This document shows positions 36,180 to 45,277 of a DNA stretch of 64,000 nt, in pieces. Origin of the DNA: Mangrovicoccus ximenensis (GTDB taxonomy: Bacteria > Pseudomonadota > Alphaproteobacteria > Rhodobacterales > Rhodobacteraceae). The stretch spans positions 154,285 through 218,284 of the forward strand of contig NZ_QBKZ01000017.1 in NCBI RefSeq assembly GCF_003056725.1. Reading direction: 5' to 3'. Position 1 is the first letter of the stretch. The number at the start of each line of letters is the position of its first letter. The notes beneath the pieces were generated by a model that did not search any database, was not told the DNA's origin, and saw nothing but the letters and a program-made list of their open reading frames with translations. The position numbers and the translations under genes were made by a program.

Positions 36180-36527
36180 GCGACTTCCATGCTGCTAACT
36201 CATTGAAATCCTGTCGGCGCAGGCTCTCAGGCCCGCCAAAATGGCCCCGTAGGTGTCGAACTTCTTTGGTTGCCGCCCGTGATGCAAGAAGTTTCCGTCC
36301 CTACCGGTGTGTGATCGAATGCGGTCTTCTTTCAGGCCTCGATGTGCGGCGCTTTCCGGAAGCCGCGGGCTAGCATGGTGATCAGCGGATCAGGTCCAAA
36401 TCTCGGGGCCGAGCTCGCAGCTCGAAGTTCGACCATGGTTCTCCCGATCCAGATCTGTTCGATCATTCAGGTCATCGCCTTCTCACACCCCCCTTCGCAC
36501 CGGTTCTGGCCGTTCACGACATGAGGG
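36180..36527. other. About 350 bases between two IS elements, no gene recognised
   Basis: The stretch between the IS1634-type and IS110 elements has no open frame with family similarity. It may contain IS ends or a fragment of an earlier insertion. No hairpin-family core was found here. Confidence 0.4.
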
Positions 36528-37589
36528 TCATGCCGTGGCCAGCGCCGGATCCCTGTAGTCTTCGCCCTTCGTCAGCATGGCCCAGATCTGCCGCGCCATC
36601 CGGTTTGCCAGCGCAATGCCGGCCAGCATCTTCGGCTTCCTGGCCAGCATCCGGCCGAGCCAGCTCTCCGCGGGCACCTTGGCCCCCGCGCGCCCCATGA
36701 TCCGCGTCATCGCGCCGATGATCAGGAGCCGCCGGATGTCAGTCTGCCCGGCTTTCGACACCCGGCCGAGCCTGTCCTTGCCGCCCGAGGAATGCTGGCG
36801 CGGCACGAGACCCAGCCAGGCCGCGAAGTCCCGGCCGCACCTGAACTGGGCCATGTCCGGCGCAAAGGCCTCGACTGCCAGCGAGGTCAGCGGGCCCACT
36901 CCCGGCATCGTCTGCAGTCGCCGCGCCATCTCCGTCTGCGCGGCCAGAGTTCTCAACTTTGCGGTCCTTTCGGTAATCCGCTCTGTTCGGGGCGGCTTCG
37001 GACCGGTGGCAGCACGCCCCTCACTCTCTGCAATTTGCTCCAGCAGGTCCCGGCATTCCGAGACGATCAGCTCTGGCAGTCCATTCTCCGGCTCTTCGAC
37101 CAGGGCCTCGATCCGCTTCAAGTGAACAAGGCCGAGAGGAAACACGTGGCCTTGCTCGTAGAGGACCGCCCGCAGCGCGTTCACCAGTTCGGTGCGCTGG
37201 CGGACCAGTCGCTCGCGGCTGCGGAACATCACGGCCCTGGCCTGCTGCTCCTCCGTCTTGGGGCTGACAAATCGCATCTCGGGCTGGCGTGCCGCAATCA
37301 CGATTGCCTCGGCGTCGGCTGCATCGTTCTTTTGCCGCTTCACGAAAGGCCGCACGTATTGCGGCGCGATCAGCTTCGCCTCATGTCCCATCGTCTCCAC
37401 CTCGCGCGCCCAGTAGCTGGCGCTGCCGCAGGCCTCGAACACGACGAGAGCCGGTGGCTGCTCCGCCATGAACTTCCGGAACTGGGGCCGCGTCAGCTTC
37501 CTGCGGAACTTCACGTGCCCGGTCATCGAAGTTCCGTGAACCTGGAAAACGCTCTTTGCCAGATCCACGCCGATCATCGTATCCTTCAT
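36528..37589 (-). mobile_element. IS110-family transposase, intact, with an in-frame hairpin-element insertion
   Basis: A 353-residue reverse-strand transposase starting MKDTMIGVDLAKSVFQVHG (ATG 37589, AGCGGAGAGGACGG upstream). The RuvC-like DEDD residues are present: D in IGVDLAKS, E in FEACGSASYW, and DAADAEA. The C-terminal part has the serine-containing SSGGKDRLGRVSKAG motif and GVGPLTSLAVEAF. Near residue 195 the sequence AESEGRAATGPKPPRTERIT contains about 15 extra residues where homologues read EQIAERITE. The corresponding DNA is hairpin copy 11 with flanking CAGAG repeats. The frame is preserved, so this copy may still be active. Confidence 0.87.
36989..37020 (-). repeat. Hairpin element copy 11, in-frame insertion in IS110 transposase
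   Basis: A 32-base palindrome with stem GGGGC/GCCCC; on the reverse strand the loop holds GTGCTGCCACCGGTCCGAAG. CTCTG occurs on both sides (36981-36985 and 37026-37030), so the net insertion is 45 bases, exactly 15 codons, with a 5-bp duplication. Confidence 0.85.
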
Positions 37590-37680
37590 TTCGCCGTCCT
37601 CTCCGCTTCCGTGGCTTACATCACCACGATCTTGGCACATCGCGATGCCGTCTGGGGAGGGCGGCAACCATCCCATCTCG

Positions 37681-38005
37681 GGTGCCGGGGCTGATCTGTC
37701 ATTCCGATCGCGGAATCCAATATGCCAGCGGAGACTATCGGCGGCTTCTGGATGCGTGGAAGTCCAACGCTTCCATGAGCAGAAAGGGGAATTGTCTCGA
37801 CAACGCCCCCATGAAGAGCTTCTTCGGTTCTTTGAAAAACGAGCTGGTCCACCGCACCAGGTTCCGGTCCCGCCGCGAGGCCAAGGCGGCCCTGTTCGAG
37901 TACATCGCCATCTTCTACAATCGGCAGCGCCGCCATTCGAGCATCGGCTACCGCACGCCCGAGCAGGCAAGGATCGACATGGCCGCCGCGATGGCCGCAT
38001 CGTGA
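37681..38005 (+). pseudogene. IS3-family OrfB, 3' piece of a split copy
   Basis: The forward strand reads LICHSDRGIQYASGDYRRLL (second catalytic D), then SMSRKGNCLDNAPMKSFFGS (catalytic E region) and RRHSSIGYRTPEQARIDMAA, to a TGA at 38003-38005. It continues the 5' piece at 34226-34385 with the intervening IS1634-type and IS110 elements inserted at about the PVPGLI position. Functional only if the nest were removed. Confidence 0.85.
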
Positions 38006-38012
38006 ATATCGC

Positions 38013-38236
38013 CCCAGTCCGGGATCCGGGGGCAAGCTCACCCTTGACCTCGCCGATTGAACGGAGCCAGTCTCACATGCCCGGAGCACGCCGATCGGCA
38101 TTTTCCACCACATTCGCGACACAACCCAGTCCGGGATCCGGGGGCAAGTTCATCCTTGACCTCACCTCCTGAACAGCGCCACCTTCACTTGCTCGGAGGA
38201 AGACTTTAGGGATTTCCACCAAGTTAACGACACGAT
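38013..38236. repeat. Two imperfect 112-bp tandem repeats at the IS3 3' end
   Basis: The unit beginning CCCAGTCCGGGATCCGGGGG starts at 38013 and again at 38125. Within each unit, CTTGACCTC, a GAAC-GCC block, a CCCGGAGCAC/GCTCGGAGGA-like block, TTTCCACCA and CGACAC recur in the same order. The first 24 bases are identical. It is probably a duplicated IS end or outer flank of the IS3 element. Confidence 0.75.
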
Positions 38237-38324
38237 CTAAAAGGACTTGATATGAATTTATCTTTCAAACACGCATGCGCATGTTGAGTCCTGAGAGGGG
38301 TAAGCCGACCGGCGCCGCCTCAGC

Positions 38325-40253
38325 GTGACCTACCGCACAGATATCGACGGGCTGCGGGCGATCGCGGTCTTCCTCGTGCTGCTGTTCCATTGCCAGGTCG
38401 CGGGATTCGCCGGAGGCTATGTCGGGGTCGACGTGTTCTTCGTGATCTCGGGCTACCTGATCACCGGCATCATGCTGGAGGATCTCCGGCAGGACCGGTT
38501 CAGCTTCAGGCAGTTCTACATCCGCAGGGCACGCAGGCTGCTGCCTGCCCTGGCCGCCACGATCCTGCTGACGATGGCTGGCGCGGCGCTGATCATGACG
38601 CCCGAGCATCTGGAGGAGACCGCCGCTTCGGCCGTCTATACCGCCTTCTCGCTGGCCAATCTCCATTTCGCCGTGGCCGACAGCTATTTCGGCGCCGCCT
38701 CCGAGATCAAGCCGCTGCTGCATACCTGGTCGCTGAGCGTCGAGGAGCAGTTCTACTTGGTCTGGCCCGTCGGCCCCGCGGTCTGCTACCGCCTCGGCGG
38801 CCGCCGTGCGGTGCTGACCGGCGTGGTCCTCGGCTTCGCGGCAGGGCTCGCGCTCTCGGAATACTGGATCGGCCGCAATCCCAAGCAGGCCTATTTCCTC
38901 CCGATGTTCCGCGCCTACCAGTTCCTGGCCGGCGCGGCGCTGGTCTTCATCCCGCATCTGCGCCTGCCGCGCAAATTCGAAGAGGCCGGGCTGGGGCTGG
39001 GGCTGGCATTGGTGATCGGCTCGGCCTTGGCCTATGATGACGCCACGCCGTTTCCCGGGATCGCAGGGCTCGTGCCCACGGCCGGGGCAATGCTGATGCT
39101 GCATTGCGGCCAAGCCCCGGGGCTCGGCCGCATGCTGACCCTGCGGCCGATGGTCCAGCTCGGGCACGTGTCCTATTCCGCCTATCTGGCGCATTGGCCG
39201 GTGATCGTGTTCTGGCGCTATCTCTCGGCCGATCCGTTCAGCCCGGCCGAGAAGGTCCTCCTGCTGGCGCTGAGCATCGGGTTCGGCGCGCTGCTCTACC
39301 GCTTCGTCGAGACGCCGTTCAGGCTGCATCGCGGCCAGACGCAGGCCATGTCCTGGAAGCAGATGCTTCCGCCGGTCGCCGCGCTGGCCGCGCTAGCCCT
39401 GACTGCCTTCGGCATCCGCGCCATGGACGGGCTGCCGCAGCGGATGGCGCTGGCTCCCGCCCAAGAGGAATATGCGCGGCTGAGCCGGTTCCAGTTCCTC
39501 GACGAGTACGGCGACGGCATCCTGGAACTGGGCAGCGGGCGCTCGGGCGAGCGGATCCTAATCTTCGGCGACTCGATGATGCAGAACTACATTCCCGCCC
39601 TGATGTCCCTGCCCCGCTTCGCGGCGGCGGAGGTCACGGTGATTTCGCGCGGGGGCTGCGTAATGGCCGCAGGCGCGGTGCGGGTGATCAACCACACCTC
39701 GGACCGCGACTGCAGCCGCTACCGCGATGCGGTGGCGGGACTGGCAGGACCCTTCGATCTGGCGGTCTGGTCCCAGAACTGGACCAGCTACGGCGACACG
39801 CTTGCCTGGGAGACGGCGGACCGCCCCCCCAGGCCCGCCTTCGCCGACGGCATTCCGGACTGGACCGGCTGGAGGGACGGCGTGGCGGACACGCTCGGCC
39901 ATCTGCAGGCGATCTCGGCCGCGGTGGTGGTCTTCGGGCCGCAATACAATGCCGGGCAGGTACCGGAGATCCTCGAACGCATCGGCCCGCTTGCCCCGCT
40001 CGCGGCCGCAGCGGCGGAAGTGGAGCGGATCGGCCATGCGCCGGTGGCGAACAGAGACGAGATCCTCGAGGGGCTGCGCGCTCAGGCCGCCGCCCGGCCT
40101 GAACTGGAGGTCATCGACCCCCGCAATCTGGTCTGCGCTGACGAGGGCTGTCGCTTCCATGACGGCCCTGTCAGCTATTACATGGACCCCGTGCATCACA
40201 CCACGGCGGCGACCACCTGGCTGGCGGGGCGGCTGGAGGGAGCTCTGCGCTGA
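38325..40253 (+). CDS. Acyltransferase family 3 / SGNH O-acetyltransferase (OafA-like)
   Basis: A 642-residue protein from a GTG start at 38325. The membrane acyltransferase domain (residues 1-370) has YRTDIDGLRAIAVFLVLLFH, GVDVFFVISGYLITGIMLED, QFYIRRARRLLPALAA and HTWSLSVEEQFYLVWP. The C-terminal SGNH domain has ILIFGDSMMQNYIPA and ends with the DxxH-like YMDPVHHTTAAT. It likely acetylates the exopolysaccharide made by the adjacent genes. It overlaps no gene and is followed by the flippase gene. GC content is high, like the core genome. Intact. Confidence 0.9.
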   Translation: MTYRTDIDGLRAIAVFLVLLFHCQVAGFAGGYVGVDVFFVISGYLITGIMLEDLRQDRFSFRQFYIRRARRLLPALAATILLTMAGAALIMTPEHLEETAASAVYTAFSLANLHFAVADSYFGAASEIKPLLHTWSLSVEEQFYLVWPVGPAVCYRLGGRRAVLTGVVLGFAAGLALSEYWIGRNPKQAYFLPMFRAYQFLAGAALVFIPHLRLPRKFEEAGLGLGLALVIGSALAYDDATPFPGIAGLVPTAGAMLMLHCGQAPGLGRMLTLRPMVQLGHVSYSAYLAHWPVIVFWRYLSADPFSPAEKVLLLALSIGFGALLYRFVETPFRLHRGQTQAMSWKQMLPPVAALAALALTAFGIRAMDGLPQRMALAPAQEEYARLSRFQFLDEYGDGILELGSGRSGERILIFGDSMMQNYIPALMSLPRFAAAEVTVISRGGCVMAAGAVRVINHTSDRDCSRYRDAVAGLAGPFDLAVWSQNWTSYGDTLAWETADRPPRPAFADGIPDWTGWRDGVADTLGHLQAISAAVVVFGPQYNAGQVPEILERIGPLAPLAAAAAEVERIGHAPVANRDEILEGLRAQAAARPELEVIDPRNLVCADEGCRFHDGPVSYYMDPVHHTTAATTWLAGRLEGALR

Positions 40254-40333
40254 CAATGCGGCGATCTGCAGGAGGGCAGCCCGGATCCGGCACGGCTAAG
40301 CTGGACGGACCCGGGCGCCTTCCACGGAGCGCC

Positions 40334-41869
40334 ATGCCATTGGAGAAACCTGACTTGGCCTTCGTTCCCCCGCACGCCGATCCCCGCGACAAGCTGTTCG
40401 AACTCGAACTCGAACACCGCGATCTGGGCCGCAAGGCTGGCGGCGCTTCGATCTACGTGCTGTTCATGGCCTTCCTCAAGGCTGCCCAGCAGCTGGGCAG
40501 CATCGCCATCATCGCCCGGCTGGTGCCGCCTGAGGATTTCGCCGTCTTTGCGTTGGCGATGCCCGGCGTGGTGCTGGCGACGGTGCTGTCGAATTTCGGC
40601 CTGCCCGAGGCAATCATCCAGAAGAAGGTGATCAGCCATGCCCAGGTCAGCGCACTGTTCTGGTCGAATGCGGCGGTCGGGCTGCTGGCATCGCTCGGCC
40701 TTGCCGCCTTGTCGGTGCCTGCGGCGGGCTGGTTCAACGAGCCGCGGGTGACGCCGATCTTCCAGGCGATCGCGGCCAGCGTGCTGCTCTCGGCACTGGC
40801 CGGGCAGTATGTCGCCATCATGCGCCGCACGCTGAAGATCCGCGTCACCGAACGGGCCACCTTGACGGCCGAACTGGGCGCCACGGCGGTTGCCATCGCC
40901 ACGGCGCTGATGGGCTGGAGCTACTGGGCGCCGGTGCTGCAGCAGATCGCAATCCCGGTCTTCACCCTGATCCTGCTGATGATCGCCACCCGCTGGCTGC
41001 CCTCGGGGCCGCTGCGGTCCGATTTCGGCGACATCCGCTCGGCCTTGTCCTTCGGCGGCTACGTGGCGGGCAGCTCGATCCTGACGCGGATGTCGCAATA
41101 TATCGGCTCCACCATCACCGGCATCCTGCTGGGGCCGACGCCGACCGCGCTCTACTACCGTGCCACCAACCTCGCCATGCTGCCGCAGCGGCGGGTGATG
41201 GTGCCGCTTTCCTCGGTCTTCGGCCCCACCCTCGCCCGGCTGCAGGACGACCCCGAGGCCCTGACCGCCATGTTCGGGCGCCTGGTCAGCCGGGCGGATC
41301 TGCTCCTCAACCCGATCGCGGTCGGCATCGCCTGCGGCGCGCCCTGGATCGTGGCGCTGATGTTGGGGCCGGACTGGACCGACGTGACGCCGCTGCTGTT
41401 CTGGTCGAGCCTCTTCACCCTGGGCGCAGGGCTGCGCAACGGGCTGCAATACCTGTTTTTCGCCTGCGGCCAGAGCCGCCCGTTCTTCTGGGTGTCGGTG
41501 CTGCGCTTCGCCGTCGTGGCACTGTCCCTGTGGCTGATGGCCCCCTACGGCATCGAGGCGATGATTGCGGCCTACATGCTGACGGAACTTTTCGTGATCC
41601 TGCCTGCGCTGGTCTTCGCCGCGGACCGGACAACCCCGGTGTCATGGCGGGCGGTGGCGGGCTTCGCCTGGTTCGACTTTGCCTTCGCCGCCGCTCTGGG
41701 CGCGCTTCTTCTGGCCGTCGTGGTGCCCCGGATCGAAGGCTGGAGCGCTGTCCCCGCGCTGGCGCTCCTGGGCGGGCTGATCGGGGCGGCCTATCTGGCC
41801 AAGGTGCTGCTGACGCCGGAGCTGCGCGGCGAAATGCTCCGCCTGGTCCGGCGGGCCGCGGCGCGCTGA
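40334..41869 (+). CDS. Polysaccharide flippase/exporter (Wzx/RfbX-like, MOP superfamily)
   Basis: A membrane protein of about 511 residues from the ATG at 40334 (an in-frame ATG at 40256 is an alternative directly after the acyltransferase). It has a soluble N-terminus ending EHRDLGRKAGGASIYVLF and about 12-14 membrane segments, with the polysaccharide-biosynthesis-protein feature IIARLVPPEDFAVFALAMPG and PALYYRATNLA-like TALYYRATNLAMLPQRRV. It would translocate lipid-linked oligosaccharide across the inner membrane. The neighbouring acyltransferase and nucleotide-sugar dehydrogenase support an exopolysaccharide role. Intact. Confidence 0.87.
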   Translation: MPLEKPDLAFVPPHADPRDKLFELELEHRDLGRKAGGASIYVLFMAFLKAAQQLGSIAIIARLVPPEDFAVFALAMPGVVLATVLSNFGLPEAIIQKKVISHAQVSALFWSNAAVGLLASLGLAALSVPAAGWFNEPRVTPIFQAIAASVLLSALAGQYVAIMRRTLKIRVTERATLTAELGATAVAIATALMGWSYWAPVLQQIAIPVFTLILLMIATRWLPSGPLRSDFGDIRSALSFGGYVAGSSILTRMSQYIGSTITGILLGPTPTALYYRATNLAMLPQRRVMVPLSSVFGPTLARLQDDPEALTAMFGRLVSRADLLLNPIAVGIACGAPWIVALMLGPDWTDVTPLLFWSSLFTLGAGLRNGLQYLFFACGQSRPFFWVSVLRFAVVALSLWLMAPYGIEAMIAAYMLTELFVILPALVFAADRTTPVSWRAVAGFAWFDFAFAAALGALLLAVVVPRIEGWSAVPALALLGGLIGAAYLAKVLLTPELRGEMLRLVRRAAAR

Positions 41870-41878
41870 GCTGCATGG

Positions 41879-41906
41879 CCGCCCCTCCCCTGAGGAAGGG
41901 GCGGCT
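41879..41906. terminator. Bidirectional hairpin between flippase and sugar dehydrogenase genes
   Basis: GCCGCCCCTCCCC pairs with GGAAGGGGCGGC around a short TGA loop, between the convergent stops at 41869 and 41910. A T-run is weak, but the position and stem support a shared terminator. Confidence 0.7.
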
Positions 41907-41909
41907 GCC

Positions 41910-43178
41910 TCAGAGCGCGCCGAGATCCCGAATTTCGGTGCCCTCGGGCAGCGTCAGATCTCTCACCGTCGCATTCGCTGCGATGACCCGGGCATGGCCG
42001 CCCCCCTCGGCAGTGGCCTTGTCCACGAGGAGCGTTTCGATCATCGGCAGCTGGCTGTAGGCATAGCCGAGATTGGTTCCGACGAGCTTCGCCGCATCGA
42101 TGGCCGGGTCGTAGATTTCCAGGTCGAACCCGGCCTGGAGCATCTTTCGGGCCAGATCGACATTGGGGCTTTCGCGCAAGTCGTCGGTATGGGCCTTGAA
42201 GGCCAGCCCCGCCAGCAGGACCTTGGCACCGGGCGCAAGCCCCTCCACGGCGTGTTCGTAGATCCGGTACTTGTGGGCTTCGTTGCTGCGGATCAGGTTC
42301 TCCACCAGCGGCATCGAGGTGCCGCTGTCATGGCCGATATACTGCAGCGCCCGCACGTCCTTGGGCAGGCAGGACCCGCCGAAGGCCCCTCCCGGACGGG
42401 TATAGTAGTCCGAAATGTTCAGCTTCGTGTCGGACTTGAAGATCTCGTGCACCTTGGAAGCCTCGATGCCGAGATTGAGGCAGACCCGGCCGATCTCGTT
42501 GGCATAGGCGACCTTCAGCGCATGCCATGAGTTGTCGACGAATTTGGTGAACTCTGCCTCGCGGTAGCCCACGTAGAAGACCGGGGCGGCAATGTTGGCG
42601 TTCAGCTCGTCCAGAACCTGGTTGGGCAAGCCGCCCTTCGTGCCGATGACGATCTTCGGAGGATCGAAATAATCCTTCACGGCCGAGGATTCCCGCAGGA
42701 ATTCGGGATTGTAGACCAGATCGGCCAGCTTGTCCGTCTCTTCGCCCAAAGCGCTCCGGAAAATCGGAAGGACCAGCTCTTCGATCGATCCGGGCCGCAT
42801 GGTCGAACGGTAGGCAACCACCAACGGGCGGCTGCGCCGGGTGCCCTTGAGAGCGGTTGCGATCTGCCGCGACACATCTGCGACGAAGCCCATGTTGTGC
42901 GACCCGTCCGCGGCCGAAGGCGTACCCACGCAGACGATTGCCAGATCGGCCTCGTCCAGATGACCGCAAATGGCGGTATCGGCAGAGATCAGGCCCTTTT
43001 CCAGTCCCGAGGCGAGCATCTCCTGGACGCCCGGTTCAATGATCGGCGCATGCCCCTCCAGGATGGATTTCACCTTCTTCTTGCTCACGTCGATTCCGAC
43101 GACCGAATGCCCTTCGCTCGAAATGCAACAGGCCGCGGTGAAACCTACATATCCCAAGCCGACAATGACAATTTTCAT
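41910..43178 (-). CDS. UDP-glucose/GDP-mannose 6-dehydrogenase family protein
   Basis: A 422-residue NAD-dependent nucleotide-sugar dehydrogenase. The N-terminal Rossmann motif is IVGLGYVGFTAACCISSEGH. The middle domain has the catalytic cysteine block GGAFGGSCLPKDVRAL, and the C-terminal UDP-binding domain begins at AGLAFKAHTDDLRESPN. It oxidises a nucleotide hexose to the uronic acid in two steps, providing acidic sugars (glucuronate or mannuronate) for surface polysaccharide. The GGSCLPKD context is closer to the AlgD/GDP-mannose side, but the substrate is not certain. Intact; convergent with the flippase gene. Confidence 0.88.
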   Translation of the reverse strand: MKIVIVGLGYVGFTAACCISSEGHSVVGIDVSKKKVKSILEGHAPIIEPGVQEMLASGLEKGLISADTAICGHLDEADLAIVCVGTPSAADGSHNMGFVADVSRQIATALKGTRRSRPLVVAYRSTMRPGSIEELVLPIFRSALGEETDKLADLVYNPEFLRESSAVKDYFDPPKIVIGTKGGLPNQVLDELNANIAAPVFYVGYREAEFTKFVDNSWHALKVAYANEIGRVCLNLGIEASKVHEIFKSDTKLNISDYYTRPGGAFGGSCLPKDVRALQYIGHDSGTSMPLVENLIRSNEAHKYRIYEHAVEGLAPGAKVLLAGLAFKAHTDDLRESPNVDLARKMLQAGFDLEIYDPAIDAAKLVGTNLGYAYSQLPMIETLLVDKATAEGGGHARVIAANATVRDLTLPEGTEIRDLGAL

Positions 43179-43257
43179 AGTCCGACATTAACCTCAACTT
43201 GCTTTTCCGCGCCGTCGCGCAGCTATACCGGGGCATCCCTTAGTATTTAGTATGCCG

Positions 43258-44406
43258 TCATATAGCGCCCGCCTTTAACATGACCTCCGGAACAGGCAAA
43301 GCAGCTAACTGTTGCCGTATGTTAGGAGGCAACAGGGGCGCATTTGACGGCCAGCGCTTCACCGGGCGCTCGAACAAATGATAAACAGCCATGGCATATC
43401 CCAGACAGAGGGCTCCGGTTGCCAGGGCCATCGCAATGGGCGGCAAGCCCTCCAGTCCGACCGTCTGCCACCAGACCTCCACATTCGCCAGAAGCACGGT
43501 ATGGATCAGGTAGATCGAGTAGGAATAGAAGCCCAGCCACCGCATCCAGCCCCAGTTGAGAGGGCGGAAAAGCGGCAGCTGCGGCTGGCTCACCGCGTAG
43601 TGGAACACCGGCATCAGCGCCAGCCCCTGCAAGCTGTAGCGGAAGGTCTCGCGGAAGAACGTCCCGCCCAGCCCGAAACATGCAAGCAGCACCGCGGCCC
43701 CGCCCAGCAGCCAGAGCAGCCGTCCCGCTCCTCCTTCGGGGAAGATCTTCCGCGAGAGGCCCCGGGCATTCATCATCGCGAGCATGGCCCCGTAGAGAAT
43801 GGAATCGAAGCGCGTGTCGGTGGACATGTAGATCGTGTTTGCCTCGGTGCCGAACACCCCAATGCGCAGGATCCGCCACAGCAGCAGCCCGGCCAAGATC
43901 CCCGCCATATGACCAAGGGTCAGCCTTCTCCTGAGGAAGAGCAGGAACAGGGCCGGGAAAATCAGGTAGAAATGCTCTTCCACCGCAAGGGACCACAACA
44001 CGTTGAGCCCGCGCGCGCCCTCGTTCCAGTCCGGTACCAGCACCTGGTAGTAATTGTAGAAATAGAAGAGCTGACTCGCCATCGCCCCCGGCACGAGCTC
44101 GCCGATGAAGACGCCTGCAGCGACCAGCCCGTAGGTCAGGGCCAGTGTCGCCAGAAGCGGCGGGCTCAGCCGCAGCAGGCGGCGGATGTAAAAGGCCTTG
44201 AGATCGATGCTGCCGGCCTTCTCCGCTTCGCGGAAGAACAGCGTGGTGATCAGGAAGCCCGACAGGAAGAAGAACACCGTCACGCCGAAGCCGCCGGGCA
44301 GCGGCAGGCCGATATGGGCATGGGCGAAGAACACGATGGCAATCGACACCGCACGCAGTCCGTCAAGCGACGGGATCGTGGCATGGTTGTGAAGTTTCAG
44401 GGCCAT
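43258..44406 (-). CDS. Acyltransferase family 3 membrane protein
   Basis: A 382-residue membrane acyltransferase starting at the ATG 44406 (MALKLHNHATIPSLDGLRAV). It has the Acyl_transf_3 blocks SLDGLRAVSIAIVFFAHAHI, GVTVFFFLSGFLITTLFFRE, RRLLRLSPPLLATL and LWSLAVEEHFYLIFPALF, and about ten helices. Unlike the two larger acyltransferases nearby it has no SGNH extension. It probably modifies exopolysaccharide or a lipid-linked precursor. It lies 79 bases from the dehydrogenase and is co-oriented with it. Intact. Confidence 0.88.
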   Translation of the reverse strand: MALKLHNHATIPSLDGLRAVSIAIVFFAHAHIGLPLPGGFGVTVFFFLSGFLITTLFFREAEKAGSIDLKAFYIRRLLRLSPPLLATLALTYGLVAAGVFIGELVPGAMASQLFYFYNYYQVLVPDWNEGARGLNVLWSLAVEEHFYLIFPALFLLFLRRRLTLGHMAGILAGLLLWRILRIGVFGTEANTIYMSTDTRFDSILYGAMLAMMNARGLSRKIFPEGGAGRLLWLLGGAAVLLACFGLGGTFFRETFRYSLQGLALMPVFHYAVSQPQLPLFRPLNWGWMRWLGFYSYSIYLIHTVLLANVEVWWQTVGLEGLPPIAMALATGALCLGYAMAVYHLFERPVKRWPSNAPLLPPNIRQQLAALPVPEVMLKAGAI

Positions 44407-44539
44407 GACGGGACTCTCGGCTTGGGTTCGAGCGCGGCAATGCCGAGGGCAAGTCGCCGGAATGGCGTCGCCCGCGCGCAGGGATCGCAGATGGGACGGA
44501 ATCTGCCCAACCAGGCCACAGCGGACCATGCGTCACGGC

Positions 44540-44579
44540 GCCCGGCCCCTCATGCAGATGCCGTAATGAGGGGCCGGGC
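44540..44579. terminator. Strong 14-bp stem-loop followed by T-run on the forward strand
   Basis: GCCCGGCCCCTCAT (44540-44553) pairs perfectly with ATGAGGGGCCGGGC (44566-44579), loop of 12 bases. Beginning 13 bases later on the forward strand are TTTTTTCTTTTTTTATT. No forward-strand gene ends here, so it is an orphan terminator or a structure linked to the reverse-strand fragment ending at 44611. Confidence 0.65.
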
Positions 44580-44610
44580 ACGAATCATTACCGTTTTTTC
44601 TTTTTTTATT

Positions 44611-44725
44611 AATCAGCTCTGAAAGGGGGTCTGACTTCGGCAACGGGGCCGTCTCCGTCAAGTGTTTTCGGCCAAGCGACCTGGTCCGCCAGAGCGGTGT
44701 TTCGGTAGATCAGGTTGCCATCCGT
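44611..44725 (-). pseudogene. C-terminal fragment of an unidentified protein
   Basis: On the reverse strand, in a frame ending TAA at 44611-44613, the sequence DGNLIYRNTALADQVAWPKT, then GPVAEVRPPFRAD reads like the end of a real protein rather than random sequence, with no repeated low-complexity residues. I do not recognise the family. Its upstream part is lost to the IS5 fragment starting near 44730. Confidence 0.4.
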
Positions 44726-44789
44726 CCTTGGAGCGCGGGCCCGCTGCTGGGGTCCCCGGGGTGCATGCCTGTTCACACCTTCTGCGCTT

Positions 44790-45038
44790 GGCCCGGCTGC
44801 CAAGGCACGGAATGAAACCCTGCGCGCCACGCGTCACTACGGTCGAGCCTTCCGGAAGCGGTGGACCGGATACCAGGCCCGCAGCCGCGTGGAAGCCAAG
44901 ATGCGATGTCTGAAGGCTTTCGGTGAGCACATCGCCGCGAGGGATCCCGACCGCCAAACCGCCGAAATCCACATCCAGGTCGCCCTTGTCAATCGCTTCA
45001 ACGCGCTCGGCACTGCCGAGGTCGTACGCGTGGCTTGA
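44790..45038 (+). pseudogene. IS5-family transposase, C-terminal fragment
   Basis: The forward frame ending TGA at 45036-45038 reads AAKARNETLRATRHYGRAFR, then KRWTGYQARSRVEAKMRCLK and AFGEHIAARDPDRQTAEIHI, the C-terminal part of IS5-group transposases including the catalytic-glutamate region (RSRVEAKMRC). The N-terminal and central parts are missing. No hairpin element is seen in this piece. The IS5 right end seems to interrupt an IS110 gene next to it. Confidence 0.8.
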
Positions 45039-45079
45039 GACTGAACGGGGAGGGGAACTCACACCTCAGGCTCCCCTTC

Positions 45080-45277
45080 TGCAACAACGCCCCACTGCGA
45101 CAGCGGGCCAGCTTGGAGCCCGATCGCCTCGACGGGCCCGGTCAGGTCCCGCAGGAAGGAGATGAGCGCCTCGGGCTCGCTGTCTATCTGCTCCCGCTTC
45201 ACGACCTGCCCAAGGTCGTCGAGCACGCAGACTGCGGAACTGGCGAACGAAACGTCGATGCCGATATAGGTCTTCAT
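45080..45277 (-). pseudogene. IS110-family transposase, N-terminal fragment
   Basis: From the ATG at 45277 the reverse strand reads MKTYIGIDVSFASSAVCVLD, then EPEALISFLRDLTGPVEAIG and LQAGPLSQW, matching the N-terminal RuvC-like part of IS110/IS902 transposases (first catalytic D in GIDVS). It stops matching near 45085 where the IS5 right end begins, so it was probably interrupted by that element. Confidence 0.78.
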
